A stretch of 38,398 bases of DNA from Jannaschia seosinensis (GCF_001408515.1 NZ_CYPR01000161.1:1-38398), one strand, 5' to 3'. Counted from the stretch's first letter, positions 8,469-17,139 are shown. Notes: a model not told the origin generated them from the letters alone. Made by a program: numbers and translations.

Positions 8469-8690
8469 CGTCTGGCCCCTCCTGCCCGTCTTTCGAATTC
8501 GTTTAACATCGAAGGACTCTGCGGGACAGGCTCGTCAAGGGGTGCGGATCGGCGCCCGCCTGGGGATCGTGGGAAGCATCGGGCGTGGTCGCGGTCCCGG
8601 TCTTGCGGAAGGGACGCCTCGGTCCGTTCACCCGGCCAGCCGGCGACGAAACCGCTGGCGGCAGGTCGCGCGGGCATGCTCTATGCCGGG

Positions 8691-9581
8691 ATGTCGCTCT
8701 GGATCCTCGCAACCCTCTTCGCGGCCACGATTCAGGCGCTGCGGTTCTTGCTTCAGAAGCGGCTCGCCGTGGGGGGGCTGTCGCCGACAGCGGCCACGTT
8801 CGCGCGGTTCGTTTATGCTCCGCCCGCGATCGCCGCAGGCCTGGGGCTCTGGCTCTGGAGCGGCGGTGTGCTGCCCGAGATCCGGTCCGGCTTCTGGCCC
8901 TTCGCGCTGTCGGGGGCGATGTCGCAGATCCTCGCGACGATCTGCATCGTGGCCCTGTTCGCGCATCGCAGCTTTGCCGTGGGCATCGCCTTCTCCAAGG
9001 TGACGGTGCTGCTGACGGTCCTGACGGGGTTCGTGGTTCTGGGCGAAACGGTGACGCGCCCCGCGCTCGCGGCGATGGCCGTCGGCATGGGGGGCGTGCT
9101 GATCCTGTCGGTACCGGCGGCGGGCGGCTGGCAGGTGTTCAACCGGGCGGCGGCTTTGGGCCTTGGGGCGGCGGCGTTCTTCGCGGTCTCGGCGGTCGGC
9201 TACCGCGGCGCCTCGCTGGCGGTGGCGAGCGACGCGCCGCTCTTGCGCGCGGCGGTGACGCTGGGGCTCGTCACGCTGGTCCAGACGGCAGTGCTTGGCA
9301 TCTGGCTCGGCCTGCGGGACCCGGCGGGCCTCTTGGCCGTCTTCGCGCGGTGGCGGGTGACACTGGCCGTGGGGGCGACGTCGCTTCTGGGATCGCTCGG
9401 CTGGTTCACGGCCTACACGCTGCAGAACGCGGCGTACGTGAACGCGGTCGGACAGGTCGAACTGATCTTCTCGATCCTGATCTCGTGGCTGATCCTCGGG
9501 GAACGGCAGAGTCCGCGCGAATGGGCGGGGATCGCCCTGATCGGGGCGAGCGTCGCGGTTCTGGTGATCCTGCGCGGCTAG
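8691..9581 (+). CDS. EamA/DMT-family transporter
   Basis: A 296-residue inner-membrane protein with about ten hydrophobic segments, organised as two EamA repeats. The repeats end with FVVLGETVTRPALAAMAVGMGGVLIL (about 112-137) and ILISWLILGERQSPREWAGIALIGASVAVLVIL near the C-terminus. DMT transporters move small metabolites; the substrate cannot be told. An in-frame ATG 15 bases upstream (8676) is an equally possible start because neither has a clear Shine-Dalgarno. The stop overlaps the convergent NUDIX stop within the tetramer CTAG. The 222 bases between maeB and this gene hold no further gene. Confidence 0.9.
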   Translation: MSLWILATLFAATIQALRFLLQKRLAVGGLSPTAATFARFVYAPPAIAAGLGLWLWSGGVLPEIRSGFWPFALSGAMSQILATICIVALFAHRSFAVGIAFSKVTVLLTVLTGFVVLGETVTRPALAAMAVGMGGVLILSVPAAGGWQVFNRAAALGLGAAAFFAVSAVGYRGASLAVASDAPLLRAAVTLGLVTLVQTAVLGIWLGLRDPAGLLAVFARWRVTLAVGATSLLGSLGWFTAYTLQNAAYVNAVGQVELIFSILISWLILGERQSPREWAGIALIGASVAVLVILRG

Positions 9582-10231
9582 AGGCGGTGTATCGCCGACC
9601 TTTCGGCGGAATTGTCGAGAAACGGCACCCCGGCGGTGCTTCCGTCTTCGATGAGCGCGGTGATCTCGGCCAGAACGATCTCGGTGATGAACGGCATGTC
9701 GAGTTGCCGCGCCTCGGCCAGCGGAACCCAGTGCAGGTGACCGAGCTCATCCTCGGCGGCCGAAAAATCGTCCGGGTCCGTGCAGACCGCATCGGCATTG
9801 GCAAGGAAGAAGCGTGCATCGAATCGGCGCGGCGGTCCCGGCGGGGTCACGGCGCGGAAGACGAAGCGCAGCGGTTGCGGATCGGGGATCAGCCCCTCGA
9901 AGCCCGGCCAGTCGCAGCCCGCGCCCGGCGCCCCGATCACCTGCCCGGTCTCCTCGGCCAGTTCACGGATTGCGGCTGCGGCGATGGCCTGTGGATTGGA
10001 AACAGAGCGGGCCGTGAGACCAGCATGCAGAGCAGCGTCAAGCGGGCTCGCCATGGGAACATCGCCGTCGGCCACGTCCACCGCGCCGCCGGGAAACACG
10101 TATTTCGATGGCATGAAGACCGCCTTGGCCCCACGCTGCCCCATCAGGACGCGCGGTCCCTCGACCCCGTTGCGCAACAATATGATCGTCGCCGCGTCGC
10201 GGATCGGCGTCACGACGAGATCAGGCGGCAT
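9578..10231 (-). CDS. NUDIX hydrolase (NUDT19-like)
   Basis: A 217-residue NUDIX protein that should hydrolyse a nucleoside diphosphate linked to another moiety; CoA-type substrates are possible for this subgroup. The Nudix box is split: YVFPGGAVD at about 44-52 and AAIRELAEETG at about 86-96, with roughly 25 extra residues between GG and RE. Such an insertion is usual in NUDT19-like members. The chosen ATG (MPPDLVVTP) overlaps the end of the upstream DUF983 gene by 11 bases, pointing to translational coupling. An upstream in-frame ATG inside that gene is less likely. Confidence 0.9.
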   Translation of the reverse strand: MPPDLVVTPIRDAATIILLRNGVEGPRVLMGQRGAKAVFMPSKYVFPGGAVDVADGDVPMASPLDAALHAGLTARSVSNPQAIAAAAIRELAEETGQVIGAPGAGCDWPGFEGLIPDPQPLRFVFRAVTPPGPPRRFDARFFLANADAVCTDPDDFSAAEDELGHLHWVPLAEARQLDMPFITEIVLAEITALIEDGSTAGVPFLDNSAERSAIHRL

Positions 10232-10685
10232 CGTCGCGATGGCCGTGGTCGATATAATCGGGGCCAGCCACGTCGCGCCCTTCATGCCCGAAGCCGTGCA
10301 TTCGCGCCGCCCACTGCACCCCGACGATCACGCCCTTGAGGCGCGGCAGGAACCAGAGCGACATCACGACGGACATCGTCATGAAGATGGCCATGAATTC
10401 CAGCGGCTCGGGCTCATAGGCGACGAAGTAATAGAGCATCGCCGGACCAATTATATGCCCGACGATCAGCAGCGTCAGGTAGGGCGGCCCGTCATCGGCA
10501 CGGTGGTGATGCAGCACCTCTCCGCAATTTTCGCAGCGGTCGTTCACCTTGAGGTAGCTGTGCAGCAACCTGCCCTCGCCGCAATTCGGACAGCGCCGCC
10601 GCCAGCCGCGCCAGATCGACTGCTTCATCAGTCGCTCTTCGGATTCGGCCCCAAGCGGGCCCGCCTCTGTTCGGATGTCGGACAT
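10221..10685 (-). CDS. DUF983 membrane protein with zinc-ribbon
   Basis: A 154-residue DUF983 protein. Two CxxC pairs (CPNCGEGRLL and CENCGEVL, about residues 33-58) look like a zinc ribbon, followed by PPYLTLLIVGHIIGP and a second hydrophobic segment (about 70-120) that should span the membrane. DUF983 proteins are common in alphaproteobacteria; function is not established. AAGGAG lies 5 bases before the ATG. It is the first gene of a two-gene operon with the NUDIX hydrolase. The last residues beyond about 130 are variable and charged. Confidence 0.92.
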   Translation of the reverse strand: MSDIRTEAGPLGAESEERLMKQSIWRGWRRRCPNCGEGRLLHSYLKVNDRCENCGEVLHHHRADDGPPYLTLLIVGHIIGPAMLYYFVAYEPEPLEFMAIFMTMSVVMSLWFLPRLKGVIVGVQWAARMHGFGHEGRDVAGPDYIDHGHRDDAA

Positions 10686-10812
10686 GAACGCTCCTTCCGT
10701 GCACTTTATTTAGGCTTTCGGGGCGTGTTGGCAAAGGGGGTTGGTGCGCGACGTGTTGACCGCCGGCTCTTGGCGGTGCCGATTCCGCCGAGGCCCGATG
10801 AAGACGCGGAGC

Positions 10813-12255
10813 CTAGAGAGCCGCCTCGCCCGCGACGTTGACACGGTTGCGGCCCGCATGCTTCGCCGCATAGAGCGCGCGGTCCACGCGAGCCAGCGTG
10901 TCCGACCCGTCGCTGTCGCCGGAATTGAGCATCCCCACGCCGATCGACACCGTCACGGAAACCGGCGCCGTCCCCGCCAGCGGGATCGCCGCCGCCTCGA
11001 CGGTCTGACGCAGACGCTCCGCCACGAGGCGCACCTGGTCGAGATCGGCGTCCGGCAGGATGGCAAGGAATTCCTCTCCGCCGAGACGCGCGACCAGATC
11101 CTCGGAGCGCAGGCTGTCCTTGAGGATCTGGGCGATCCGCGCCAGGACCTGATCGCCCGCCGGGTGGCCGTGCGTGTCGTTGACATGCTTGAAGTGGTCG
11201 ATGTCGAGCAGGACGACGCCTGCACGGATGCCCTGCATCCTGCACCGGATCGCGACCTGCGACAGGTGGTGCAGGCCATAGCGGCGATTGTGCAGCCCCG
11301 TGAGCGGGTCGATCACGGCGAGTTTCAGGCCGGTATCGAGCGTCGAGCGCATCTTGTCGGCCCGGCGCTTGCGGGAAAGTTGCGTGCGGATGCGCATCGC
11401 CATCTCGTCGACCTGCATCGGGTGGTAACCGACATCGGCCGCCCCCAGATCGAGCGCGGTGGCCGCCCGCTCGCTGTCGCCCTCGCTCAGAAGGATGATG
11501 AAGGCGGCATGACGCGTGGCCGAGCGGGACCGCAGTTCCGACATCAGACGCAGCCCATCATTGCGGGCACCAAGATCCGCATCGATCAGGAATAAATCCG
11601 GGACGTCGGCGTCGGAAAGCGCCAGTGCACGGCCCCGGTCCATCGTCGAGATCCCGCCCCGAAACAGCGGGGCGAGCCGCTCGCGCTGCGCCGCCGGCCA
11701 CCGCGCTTCGGGTCCGGCAATGATCGCGACGCGGCCATCGACGGCCGTCGGACGGGCATCATAGGCCGCCTGCCCCCCCGCTTCGGAGAAGCCGGCATTG
11801 GTGTCGTATCCGAAGGGCTGAGTCGAAGGCCCCGCCGCGAAGACCAGCATCTCGCCGCCGCGTGCGTGAAAATCCCGCTCCTCCTCCCGGCTGCGCAGGA
11901 GCGAGCGGACGCGCGCCAGAAGCGCCACTTCGTCCACCGGCTTGGCAAGGAAGTCGTCGGCCCCGGCCGAGAGGCCGTCCATCCGGGCCTGCATGTCTTC
12001 GGACGCCGTCACGAGGATCACCGGGATCGTCGCCGTATCCGGCGCGGCACGAAGACGGCGGCACGCTTCGGCCCCCGTCATCCCCGGCATCATCATGTCC
12101 ATGATCACAAGATCGATCCCGCCCCGCGATGCGACCTCGATCGCTTCGGCGCCACTGCAGGCGGGAACAACGTCGTACCGTGCGGCGGCCAGCTTGACCT
12201 TCATCACGATGCGGTTCGTGGCGACGTCATCGACAATGAGGATGCGGCCAGACAT
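10813..12255 (-). CDS. pleD: PleD-type response regulator, diguanylate cyclase
   Basis: A 480-residue PleD protein that makes the second messenger c-di-GMP from two GTP after phosphorylation. Domains: receiver 1 (residues 3-120, with phospho-acceptor Asp53 in IMDMMMPG and Lys105), a degenerate receiver 2 (about 155-295), and GGDEF (about 310-478) with the active motif GGEEF at 392-396. An RxxD inhibitory site (RSED, 383-386) lies nine residues before GGEEF, so product feedback inhibition is expected. GTG at 12270 is an alternative start; the ATG at 12255 matches family N-termini (MSGRILIVDD). In relatives it controls the surface/motile transition. It is divergent from the DUF3572 gene. Confidence 0.96.
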   Translation of the reverse strand: MSGRILIVDDVATNRIVMKVKLAAARYDVVPACSGAEAIEVASRGGIDLVIMDMMMPGMTGAEACRRLRAAPDTATIPVILVTASEDMQARMDGLSAGADDFLAKPVDEVALLARVRSLLRSREEERDFHARGGEMLVFAAGPSTQPFGYDTNAGFSEAGGQAAYDARPTAVDGRVAIIAGPEARWPAAQRERLAPLFRGGISTMDRGRALALSDADVPDLFLIDADLGARNDGLRLMSELRSRSATRHAAFIILLSEGDSERAATALDLGAADVGYHPMQVDEMAMRIRTQLSRKRRADKMRSTLDTGLKLAVIDPLTGLHNRRYGLHHLSQVAIRCRMQGIRAGVVLLDIDHFKHVNDTHGHPAGDQVLARIAQILKDSLRSEDLVARLGGEEFLAILPDADLDQVRLVAERLRQTVEAAAIPLAGTAPVSVTVSIGVGMLNSGDSDGSDTLARVDRALYAAKHAGRNRVNVAGEAAL

Positions 12256-12362
12256 GGACGGGGTTCTCACATGTTTAACAGTTCGAATAAAATCTTTATC
12301 AAGCCAGAAGGTTAATAAATGGTTTCCGTCGGGTGACGGGAAGCGGCGAAAGGAGCATTTGC

Positions 12363-12638
12363 ATGGATCGCAACCGGGCCGAGCTCGTGGCGCTTGGCGC
12401 TCTCGGATGGCTGGCCGAGAACGACCTGCTGGACGCGTTCATGAACGCTTCGGGTGTGGATCAGGATACGATCCGTGCCGCGGCCGGACAACCGGAATTC
12501 TTGGGCTCGGTCCTCGACTTCGTGCTCATGGACGATGCATGGGTCCGGGGTGTCTGCGATGCGCAGGCCCTGCCCTACGAGCAACTGATGAGGGCGCGGA
12601 TGGTCCTACCGGGAGGCGACCTGCCCCACTGGACCTGA
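12363..12638 (+). CDS. DUF3572 family protein
   Basis: A 91-residue protein of the DUF3572 family, small helical alphaproteobacterial proteins often found beside pleD/divK. Seen: ALGALGWLAENDLLDAFMNASGV, then a Gly-Ser-Val-Leu-Asp-Phe core and a VRGVCDAQALPYEQLMRARMVLPGG tail. Function is unknown. The ATG at 12363 is preceded by AAGGAG with 7-base spacing; a start 10 codons upstream is rejected. The neighbourhood with pleD is as expected for the family. Confidence 0.85.
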   Translation: MDRNRAELVALGALGWLAENDLLDAFMNASGVDQDTIRAAAGQPEFLGSVLDFVLMDDAWVRGVCDAQALPYEQLMRARMVLPGGDLPHWT

Positions 12639-12668
12639 GCGGGCCGGGGTTCGTGCACTCCCGAGTTT

Positions 12669-12721
12669 GGATCCGGCTTGCGCCGGATCCGTTCGCGGCG
12701 GGAATCGGGTTTCGCCCGATT
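12669..12721. terminator. Two tandem hairpins between convergent genes
   Basis: Hairpin 1 is GGATCCGGC-TTGC-GCCGGATCC (12669-12690). Hairpin 2 is AATCGGG-TTTCG-CCCGATT (12703-12721). They fill the space between the DUF3572 stop and the convergent binding-protein stop. No long T run is present, so termination in either direction is probable but not certain. Confidence 0.65.
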
Positions 12722-12732
12722 TCGCGGGCCGT

Positions 12733-14568
12733 TTAGCCTTCGAACCACCACAGGTCGGGCTGAAACCCGATCCAGTCGCCGTAGATCGGCAGGCGGTCGG
12801 CCGGGTATTTCAGATCGGAATCATGCGCGATCCAGCTCACGAGGTTCCGCCAGACGGGGACGACGTAGCGCCCCGCGGTCAGAACCCGGTCCAGCGCCTT
12901 GACGGCTGCAACGTAATCCTCCTGCGTCTCGGAGGTCAGCATCGCCTCGATCATGGCGGCAATGGCCGGATCGCCCGCGCCCATCAGGTTACGGCTGCCG
13001 GGGGTGTCGACGCCCGCCGGGCCCCAGTAGGAATATTGTTCGTTGCCGGGGCTCAGCGACAGGCCCCATTCGGACCAGACCATGTCGAAATCGTAGGCAT
13101 TTGTGCGCTCCTTGAATTGCGCACTATCGACGGCGACGGCGCGGGCATCGATGCCCAGCCGGTCGAGCGCCTCGAGGTAGATATCCACGATCGACTGCAC
13201 CTCCGACGATCCGGTGGGCACGAGGATCTCGAGCGAGACCGGCCCGTTCGGCCCGACCAAGGCTCCGTTCTCGACATCGTAGCCCGCCTCGTCCAGCAAA
13301 CGCATCGCCGTGCGGAGGCCGCGCCGATTCGACAGCGTCCCGTCCGTCGCAGGCAGCTCGTACCCCTCCAATGTACCCGGCAGGCGTTCACCCGGCGCCG
13401 CGGCCAGAAGCTCCGCAACCCGCCCCTCGGCCGGCCCGGCACTCATCGCGAGCGGCGAGTTGTCGAAGTAGGACTCGATGCGCGGCTGCGCGCCATCATT
13501 GATGACGTTGTTGACGTATTCGTAGTTGAACGCGGTGATCAGCGCCTCGCGCACCCGCCAGTCCTTGAGGAAATCGCGGCGCGTGTTCATCACCAGCCCG
13601 ACCATCCCGGTCGGCCGCTGGTGCGGAATCTCCGACAGGACGACATCGCCCGCGCGGACAGCGGGAAAGTCGTAGTCCCGCGCCCAGGAGGTCGCGTTGG
13701 TTTCACGCATGCTGCTCAACTCGCCGGCCTTGAACGCCTCGAAGTGGGCGGTGGCATCGCCGAAGAACTCCATCCGGATCACGTCGACATTGTGCGTGCC
13801 CCGTCGGAACGGCAGATCCGCGCCCCAGTAATCCTCGTCGCGCATCAGCTCGACGTAACGGCCGGCATCGAAATCGCCAATGACGTAGGGCGCGCTGGAG
13901 ATCGGGACGTTGCGCAGGCCGGAGCGGAAGAACGCAGCCTCGTCCTCGGCATATTGCGCCTTTTTCATGATCGGGCGCAGGCCCGTCGTCATCAGCAATT
14001 CCCGGTCGGGCTCGGCAATAGTGAAGCGCACGCCGCGCTCGCCCACCGGCTCGACCGAAGTGACCTTGGCGAAGGATGCGCGGTAGCGGCCATTCGCACC
14101 CTCCTGGCCGAGGATGTTCCACGACCAGATGACATCCTCGACCGTGACGGGCGTGCCGTCCGAAAACCGCGCGTCCGGATGGATCGTGTAAGTGATCGCG
14201 GTCTCGTCGTCGTTCACCTCCACGCTGTCGGCCAGCAGGTTGTAGAGCGTGAAGGGCTCGTCCCAGGAGCGGCCCATGAGGCTTTCATAGGCGAGGAACC
14301 GCAACTGCCACGGCACGTTCCCCTGCAGGATATGTGGATTGAGACTGTCGAAACTGCCCACTTGGCCGTCCACGAAAGTACCGCCCTTGGGCGCGTCCGG
14401 ATTGGCCTGCGGCAGGTGGAAATAACCGGGCGGAAGCGCGGGATCCCCGTACAGGGCGATCCCGTGATTGTCCGCGCCGGCCGCCCCGGCGATGATTCCC
14501 GACGCGGCCAAAACGGCGGCCATCGCCGCGCGCCGACCCGAAAGGTTACGAAAACGATGAGTTCTCAT
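12733..14568 (-). CDS. Periplasmic peptide-binding protein, SBP family 5 (YejA-like)
   Basis: A 611-residue exported solute-binding protein. Residues 1-32 look like a signal peptide (RRAAMAAVLAASGIIAGAAGA). The mature part begins HGIALYGDPALPPGYFHLPQANPDAPKGG, the opening typical of YejA-like members (microcin C/oligopeptide uptake), followed by FDSLNPHILQG and the SDGTPVTVEDVIWSWNI motif of family 5. Partner permeases (YejB/YejE) and ATPase (YejF) are not in the window, so this is an orphan binding protein that must borrow a distant transporter. The gene ends at the hairpin pair at 12669-12721. Substrate is inferred only. Confidence 0.9.
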   Translation of the reverse strand: MRTHRFRNLSGRRAAMAAVLAASGIIAGAAGADNHGIALYGDPALPPGYFHLPQANPDAPKGGTFVDGQVGSFDSLNPHILQGNVPWQLRFLAYESLMGRSWDEPFTLYNLLADSVEVNDDETAITYTIHPDARFSDGTPVTVEDVIWSWNILGQEGANGRYRASFAKVTSVEPVGERGVRFTIAEPDRELLMTTGLRPIMKKAQYAEDEAAFFRSGLRNVPISSAPYVIGDFDAGRYVELMRDEDYWGADLPFRRGTHNVDVIRMEFFGDATAHFEAFKAGELSSMRETNATSWARDYDFPAVRAGDVVLSEIPHQRPTGMVGLVMNTRRDFLKDWRVREALITAFNYEYVNNVINDGAQPRIESYFDNSPLAMSAGPAEGRVAELLAAAPGERLPGTLEGYELPATDGTLSNRRGLRTAMRLLDEAGYDVENGALVGPNGPVSLEILVPTGSSEVQSIVDIYLEALDRLGIDARAVAVDSAQFKERTNAYDFDMVWSEWGLSLSPGNEQYSYWGPAGVDTPGSRNLMGAGDPAIAAMIEAMLTSETQEDYVAAVKALDRVLTAGRYVVPVWRNLVSWIAHDSDLKYPADRLPIYGDWIGFQPDLWWFEG

Positions 14569-14644
14569 TGTCTGCCCTGCCCTAAGATCCTGTTCACTTT
14601 ACCGTTTATCCTCGGCATCTCGGGCCCAATTCGTAAAGAAATGC

Positions 14645-14673
14645 TTGGACTCCGTGAAGGGGGAGGTTATAAC
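14645..14673 (+). promoter_or_regulatory. Sigma-70-type promoter for the candidate small RNA
   Basis: TTGGAC at 14645-14650 and TATAAC at 14668-14673 are separated by exactly 17 bases. This is the clearest sigma-70-like promoter I can see in the window. Transcription would begin near the A at 14680. No gene begins within the following 300 bases. Confidence 0.7.
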
Positions 14674-14679
14674 CACCTC

Positions 14680-14755
14680 ACTGCTCGATAGGTTTCTTGC
14701 CTGTATGAAACCTGCCTCATTGACTGGACGCCGGCCTTGCGCCGGCGTTTTTTTT
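14680..14755 (+). ncRNA. Candidate small RNA, about 76 nt
   Basis: An independent transcription unit is visible in the gap between the divergent binding-protein and bdhA genes. It has a good promoter (14645-14673), a 5' hairpin AGGTTTC / GAAACCT (14690-14696 with 14707-14713, 10-nt loop TTGCCTGTAT), a single-stranded linker CTGCCTCATTGACTGG-like, and a strong terminator (14728-14755). No frame with a ribosome binding site lies inside. This is the architecture of a trans-acting bacterial sRNA, with the loop and linker free for base pairing. I do not recognise it as a named sRNA. It could instead be a truncated leader, but no gene in the same direction begins before 15007, past the terminator. 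Confidence 0.6.
14728..14755 (+). terminator. Rho-independent terminator of the candidate small RNA
   Basis: An 8-bp stem ACGCCGGC / GCCGGCGT with loop CTTGC runs directly into eight T residues (14748-14755). It terminates transcription to the right, yet no protein gene ends upstream on this strand; the nearest one upstream (yejA-like) points the other way. Confidence 0.92.
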
Positions 14756-15006
14756 CGTTGTAAACAAGGTGTTTCCGGAAAACCGCCCCTTCGCGACCGC
14801 TTTCAATCGCCTCGAAGCTTCACCGGCAGCGCAGCATTTACAGGCGGTGCGCGATCCTCCGCATGGTGCGCATGCCGATTTCGATGCACCCGGAACATGC
14901 GGTATTCCGCCCGACGCGCGGATATCCGCCGATCAACACGCCCCTTTCCTTCGCATCCGCGGCATCTATGCTTCGCCTCGACCACGAAATCAGAGGAGCA
15001 TCGCAC

Positions 15007-15780
15007 ATGTCCGTTGCGGGAAAGACCGCCGTCGTCACCGGGTCGAACTCGGGCATCGGCCTGGGGATCGCGCGCAGTTTCGCGGCGGCCGGAATGAAGG
15101 TCGTGCTGAACTCCTATACCGACCGGAAGGAAGATCATGCCCTCGCGGAGGAACTTGCCCGCGAGCACGGCACGGAGGTCCGCTACATCGCCGCGGATCT
15201 GTCCGACGGTGAAGCGGCCCGGCGGCTCGTCTCCGAGGCGGGATCCTGCGACGTGCTCGTCAACAATGCGGGCATCCAGCACGTCGCCGCCATCGACGAG
15301 TTTCCGACCGACAAGTGGAACGCGATCATCGCGATCAACATGTCTTCGGCCTTTCACACCACGGCCGTGGCCCTGCCGATGATGCGGGCGGCAGGCTGGG
15401 GCCGCGTCATCAACATCGCTTCGGCCCACGGCTTGACGGCCTCGCCCTACAAATCCGCCTATGTCGCCGCCAAGCACGGCGTCGTCGGGATGACCAAGGT
15501 CGTCGCCCTTGAGACGGCGGAGGAGCCGATCACCGCCAACGCCATCTGCCCCGGCTATGTCATGACCCCGCTGGTCGAGAGCCAGATCCCCGACACGATG
15601 CGCAAATACGACATGGACCGCGAGACGGCGGTCCGCGACGTTCTGCTCCAGCGGCAGCCCTCCAAGGAGTTCGCGACGACCGATCAGCTTGGCGGGACGG
15701 CGCTGTTTCTGTGCTCCGACCATGCGGCCCAGATCACCGGCACGACCATCAGCGTCGATGGCGGCTGGACCGCGCTATGA
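15007..15780 (+). CDS. bdhA: 3-hydroxybutyrate dehydrogenase
   Basis: A 257-residue short-chain dehydrogenase that interconverts (R)-3-hydroxybutyrate and acetoacetate with NAD, the step after polyhydroxybutyrate (PHB) depolymerisation. Visible: cofactor motif TGSNSGIG (11-18), NNAG (86-89), catalytic Ser139, Tyr152 and Lys156 (YVAAK), and the HBDH-specific run ITANAICPGYVMTPLVESQIPD plus a C-terminal ITGTTISVDGGWTA. Length fits the family. AGAGGAG precedes the ATG; upstream in-frame starts are rejected. Its stop overlaps the next gene by four bases, so it leads a three-gene operon with a pentapeptide-like protein and a patatin hydrolase. Confidence 0.95.
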   Translation: MSVAGKTAVVTGSNSGIGLGIARSFAAAGMKVVLNSYTDRKEDHALAEELAREHGTEVRYIAADLSDGEAARRLVSEAGSCDVLVNNAGIQHVAAIDEFPTDKWNAIIAINMSSAFHTTAVALPMMRAAGWGRVINIASAHGLTASPYKSAYVAAKHGVVGMTKVVALETAEEPITANAICPGYVMTPLVESQIPDTMRKYDMDRETAVRDVLLQRQPSKEFATTDQLGGTALFLCSDHAAQITGTTISVDGGWTAL

Positions 15781-16130
15781 GCGACCTGTTCGATCAATCC
15801 GACGCGCCGCAGGACAGCCCCGCGCCCGAAAAGCTGGAGGTCGCGGATCGGTTTCTCGACGGCTCCACCTTCACGCGGGTCTCGCTGCGCGACGCCGTGG
15901 TCGAGGACAGCATCCTGACCGCCGCGCGGATCGAGGACGTCAACGCCGAAGGCATCGCCTTTTCCGATTGCCGCCTTGCTCGTGCGACGTTTCGCGACGT
16001 GAACCTGACCGGGGCCGCGCTTCGGGACGTCAACCTGACGGGCGTGGAGATCGTGGATTCCGAGATCGACGGGATGACGATCGACGGGATCCCGGTGGCG
16101 GACCTGTTGGCGAGGTGGCGTGATGGCTGA
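15777..16130 (+). CDS. Pentapeptide-repeat-like small protein
   Basis: A 117-residue protein starting within the bdhA stop (ATGA overlap). After an acidic N-terminal stretch, residues about 30-100 follow a five-residue rhythm (FTRVSLRDAVVEDSILTAARIEDV, then ATFRDVNLTGAALRDVNLTGVEIVDSEIDG), typical of pentapeptide-repeat right-handed beta helices. Such helices commonly act as protein- or DNA-mimicking surfaces; no activity can be assigned. The stop overlaps the patatin start by eight bases, so production is coupled to both neighbours. Confidence 0.82.
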   Translation: MSDLFDQSDAPQDSPAPEKLEVADRFLDGSTFTRVSLRDAVVEDSILTAARIEDVNAEGIAFSDCRLARATFRDVNLTGAALRDVNLTGVEIVDSEIDGMTIDGIPVADLLARWRDG

Positions 16131-17139
16131 GCGCAAGCGCCTGAACCTCGCGTTGCAGGGCGGCGGCGCCCACGGCGCCTTCACCTGGGGAGCGCTCGAC
16201 GCGCTTCTGGCCGATCCCCGGATCGAGATCGCGGGCATTTCGGGAACGTCGGCCGGCGCGCTCAACGGTGCCGCGGTGAAATCGGGGCTGGCGCGCGGCT
16301 CCGCCGACCTCGCGCGCGAGGCCTTGGAGGATGTCTGGACCGCCATCGGGGCCCGGACCGAGTCGGAGCTTTCCGGCTGGCTCAACGCCATCTCGCCACT
16401 GGCGATCAGCCATGCGGTCGAATTGTCGCCGGGCTATCAGGCGGCGGACATGTTTTCGCGGTCTGTCTCGCCCTACGTGACCGGAAGCATCATGGAAGAA
16501 GCGTTCCGCAAGGTCGTCGCGGGCATGGATTTCGACGCCATCTGCTCGGAGGTCGGACCCGCCTTTCATATAAGCGCGACCAATGTCCGGACGGGCCGGA
16601 TCAAGCTGTTCACCCGCGAGGAGATCACGACCGACGCAATCCTCGCATCCGCTTGTCTACCTACGGTATTCCCGGCGGTCGAAATCGACGGGGAGCATTA
16701 CTGGGACGGCGGCTATACCGGCAATCCGGCGCTCTTTCCGCTGTTCGACGCGGCATTGCCGGACGATATCCTGATCGTGAACATCAACCCGCTCGAACGC
16801 CCCGAACTGCCGGTGACGGCGCGCGACATCCAGAACCGCATCAACGAGATCAGCTTCAACACCTCGCTCTTGCGGGAATTGCGCGCGATCGAGTTCGTCC
16901 AGCGCCTCGTGCACACGGGCAAGGTGCCGAAGGGCGCGATGAAGGCGGTCCTTATTCACATGATCTCCGACGACGTGCTGATGCGGCAGCTTTCGGTGGC
17001 GACCAAGACGGTGCCCAACCCAATCGTGATCCACCAGTTGCGCGCGGCCGGCCACGCCGCGGCGAAGGCCTTTCTCGACCGTGACTTCGATCGGATCGGC
17101 CGGGAATCGAGCGTGGATCTGCCGCAGATGTTCGCTTGA
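16123..17139 (+). CDS. Patatin-like phospholipase/acyl hydrolase
   Basis: A 338-residue patatin-family serine hydrolase. It has the oxyanion motif LQGGGAHGAF (11-20), the nucleophile elbow GTSAG with Ser43, and the dyad Asp195 in DGGYTG, so it should be active. The family removes acyl chains from lipids or related esters; no signal peptide is visible, implying a cytoplasmic enzyme. In the bdhA operon a role in mobilising stored PHB or membrane lipid to feed 3-hydroxybutyrate is plausible but inferred. The ATG at 16123 overlaps the previous stop; a GTG one codon earlier is the alternative. Confidence 0.93.
   Translation: MAERKRLNLALQGGGAHGAFTWGALDALLADPRIEIAGISGTSAGALNGAAVKSGLARGSADLAREALEDVWTAIGARTESELSGWLNAISPLAISHAVELSPGYQAADMFSRSVSPYVTGSIMEEAFRKVVAGMDFDAICSEVGPAFHISATNVRTGRIKLFTREEITTDAILASACLPTVFPAVEIDGEHYWDGGYTGNPALFPLFDAALPDDILIVNINPLERPELPVTARDIQNRINEISFNTSLLRELRAIEFVQRLVHTGKVPKGAMKAVLIHMISDDVLMRQLSVATKTVPNPIVIHQLRAAGHAAAKAFLDRDFDRIGRESSVDLPQMFA

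Noticed and set aside
12667-14691. A 674-codon plus-strand frame opposite the YejA-like gene
   Set aside because: Antisense shadow of a clear binding protein; no ribosome binding site and no recognisable domain.
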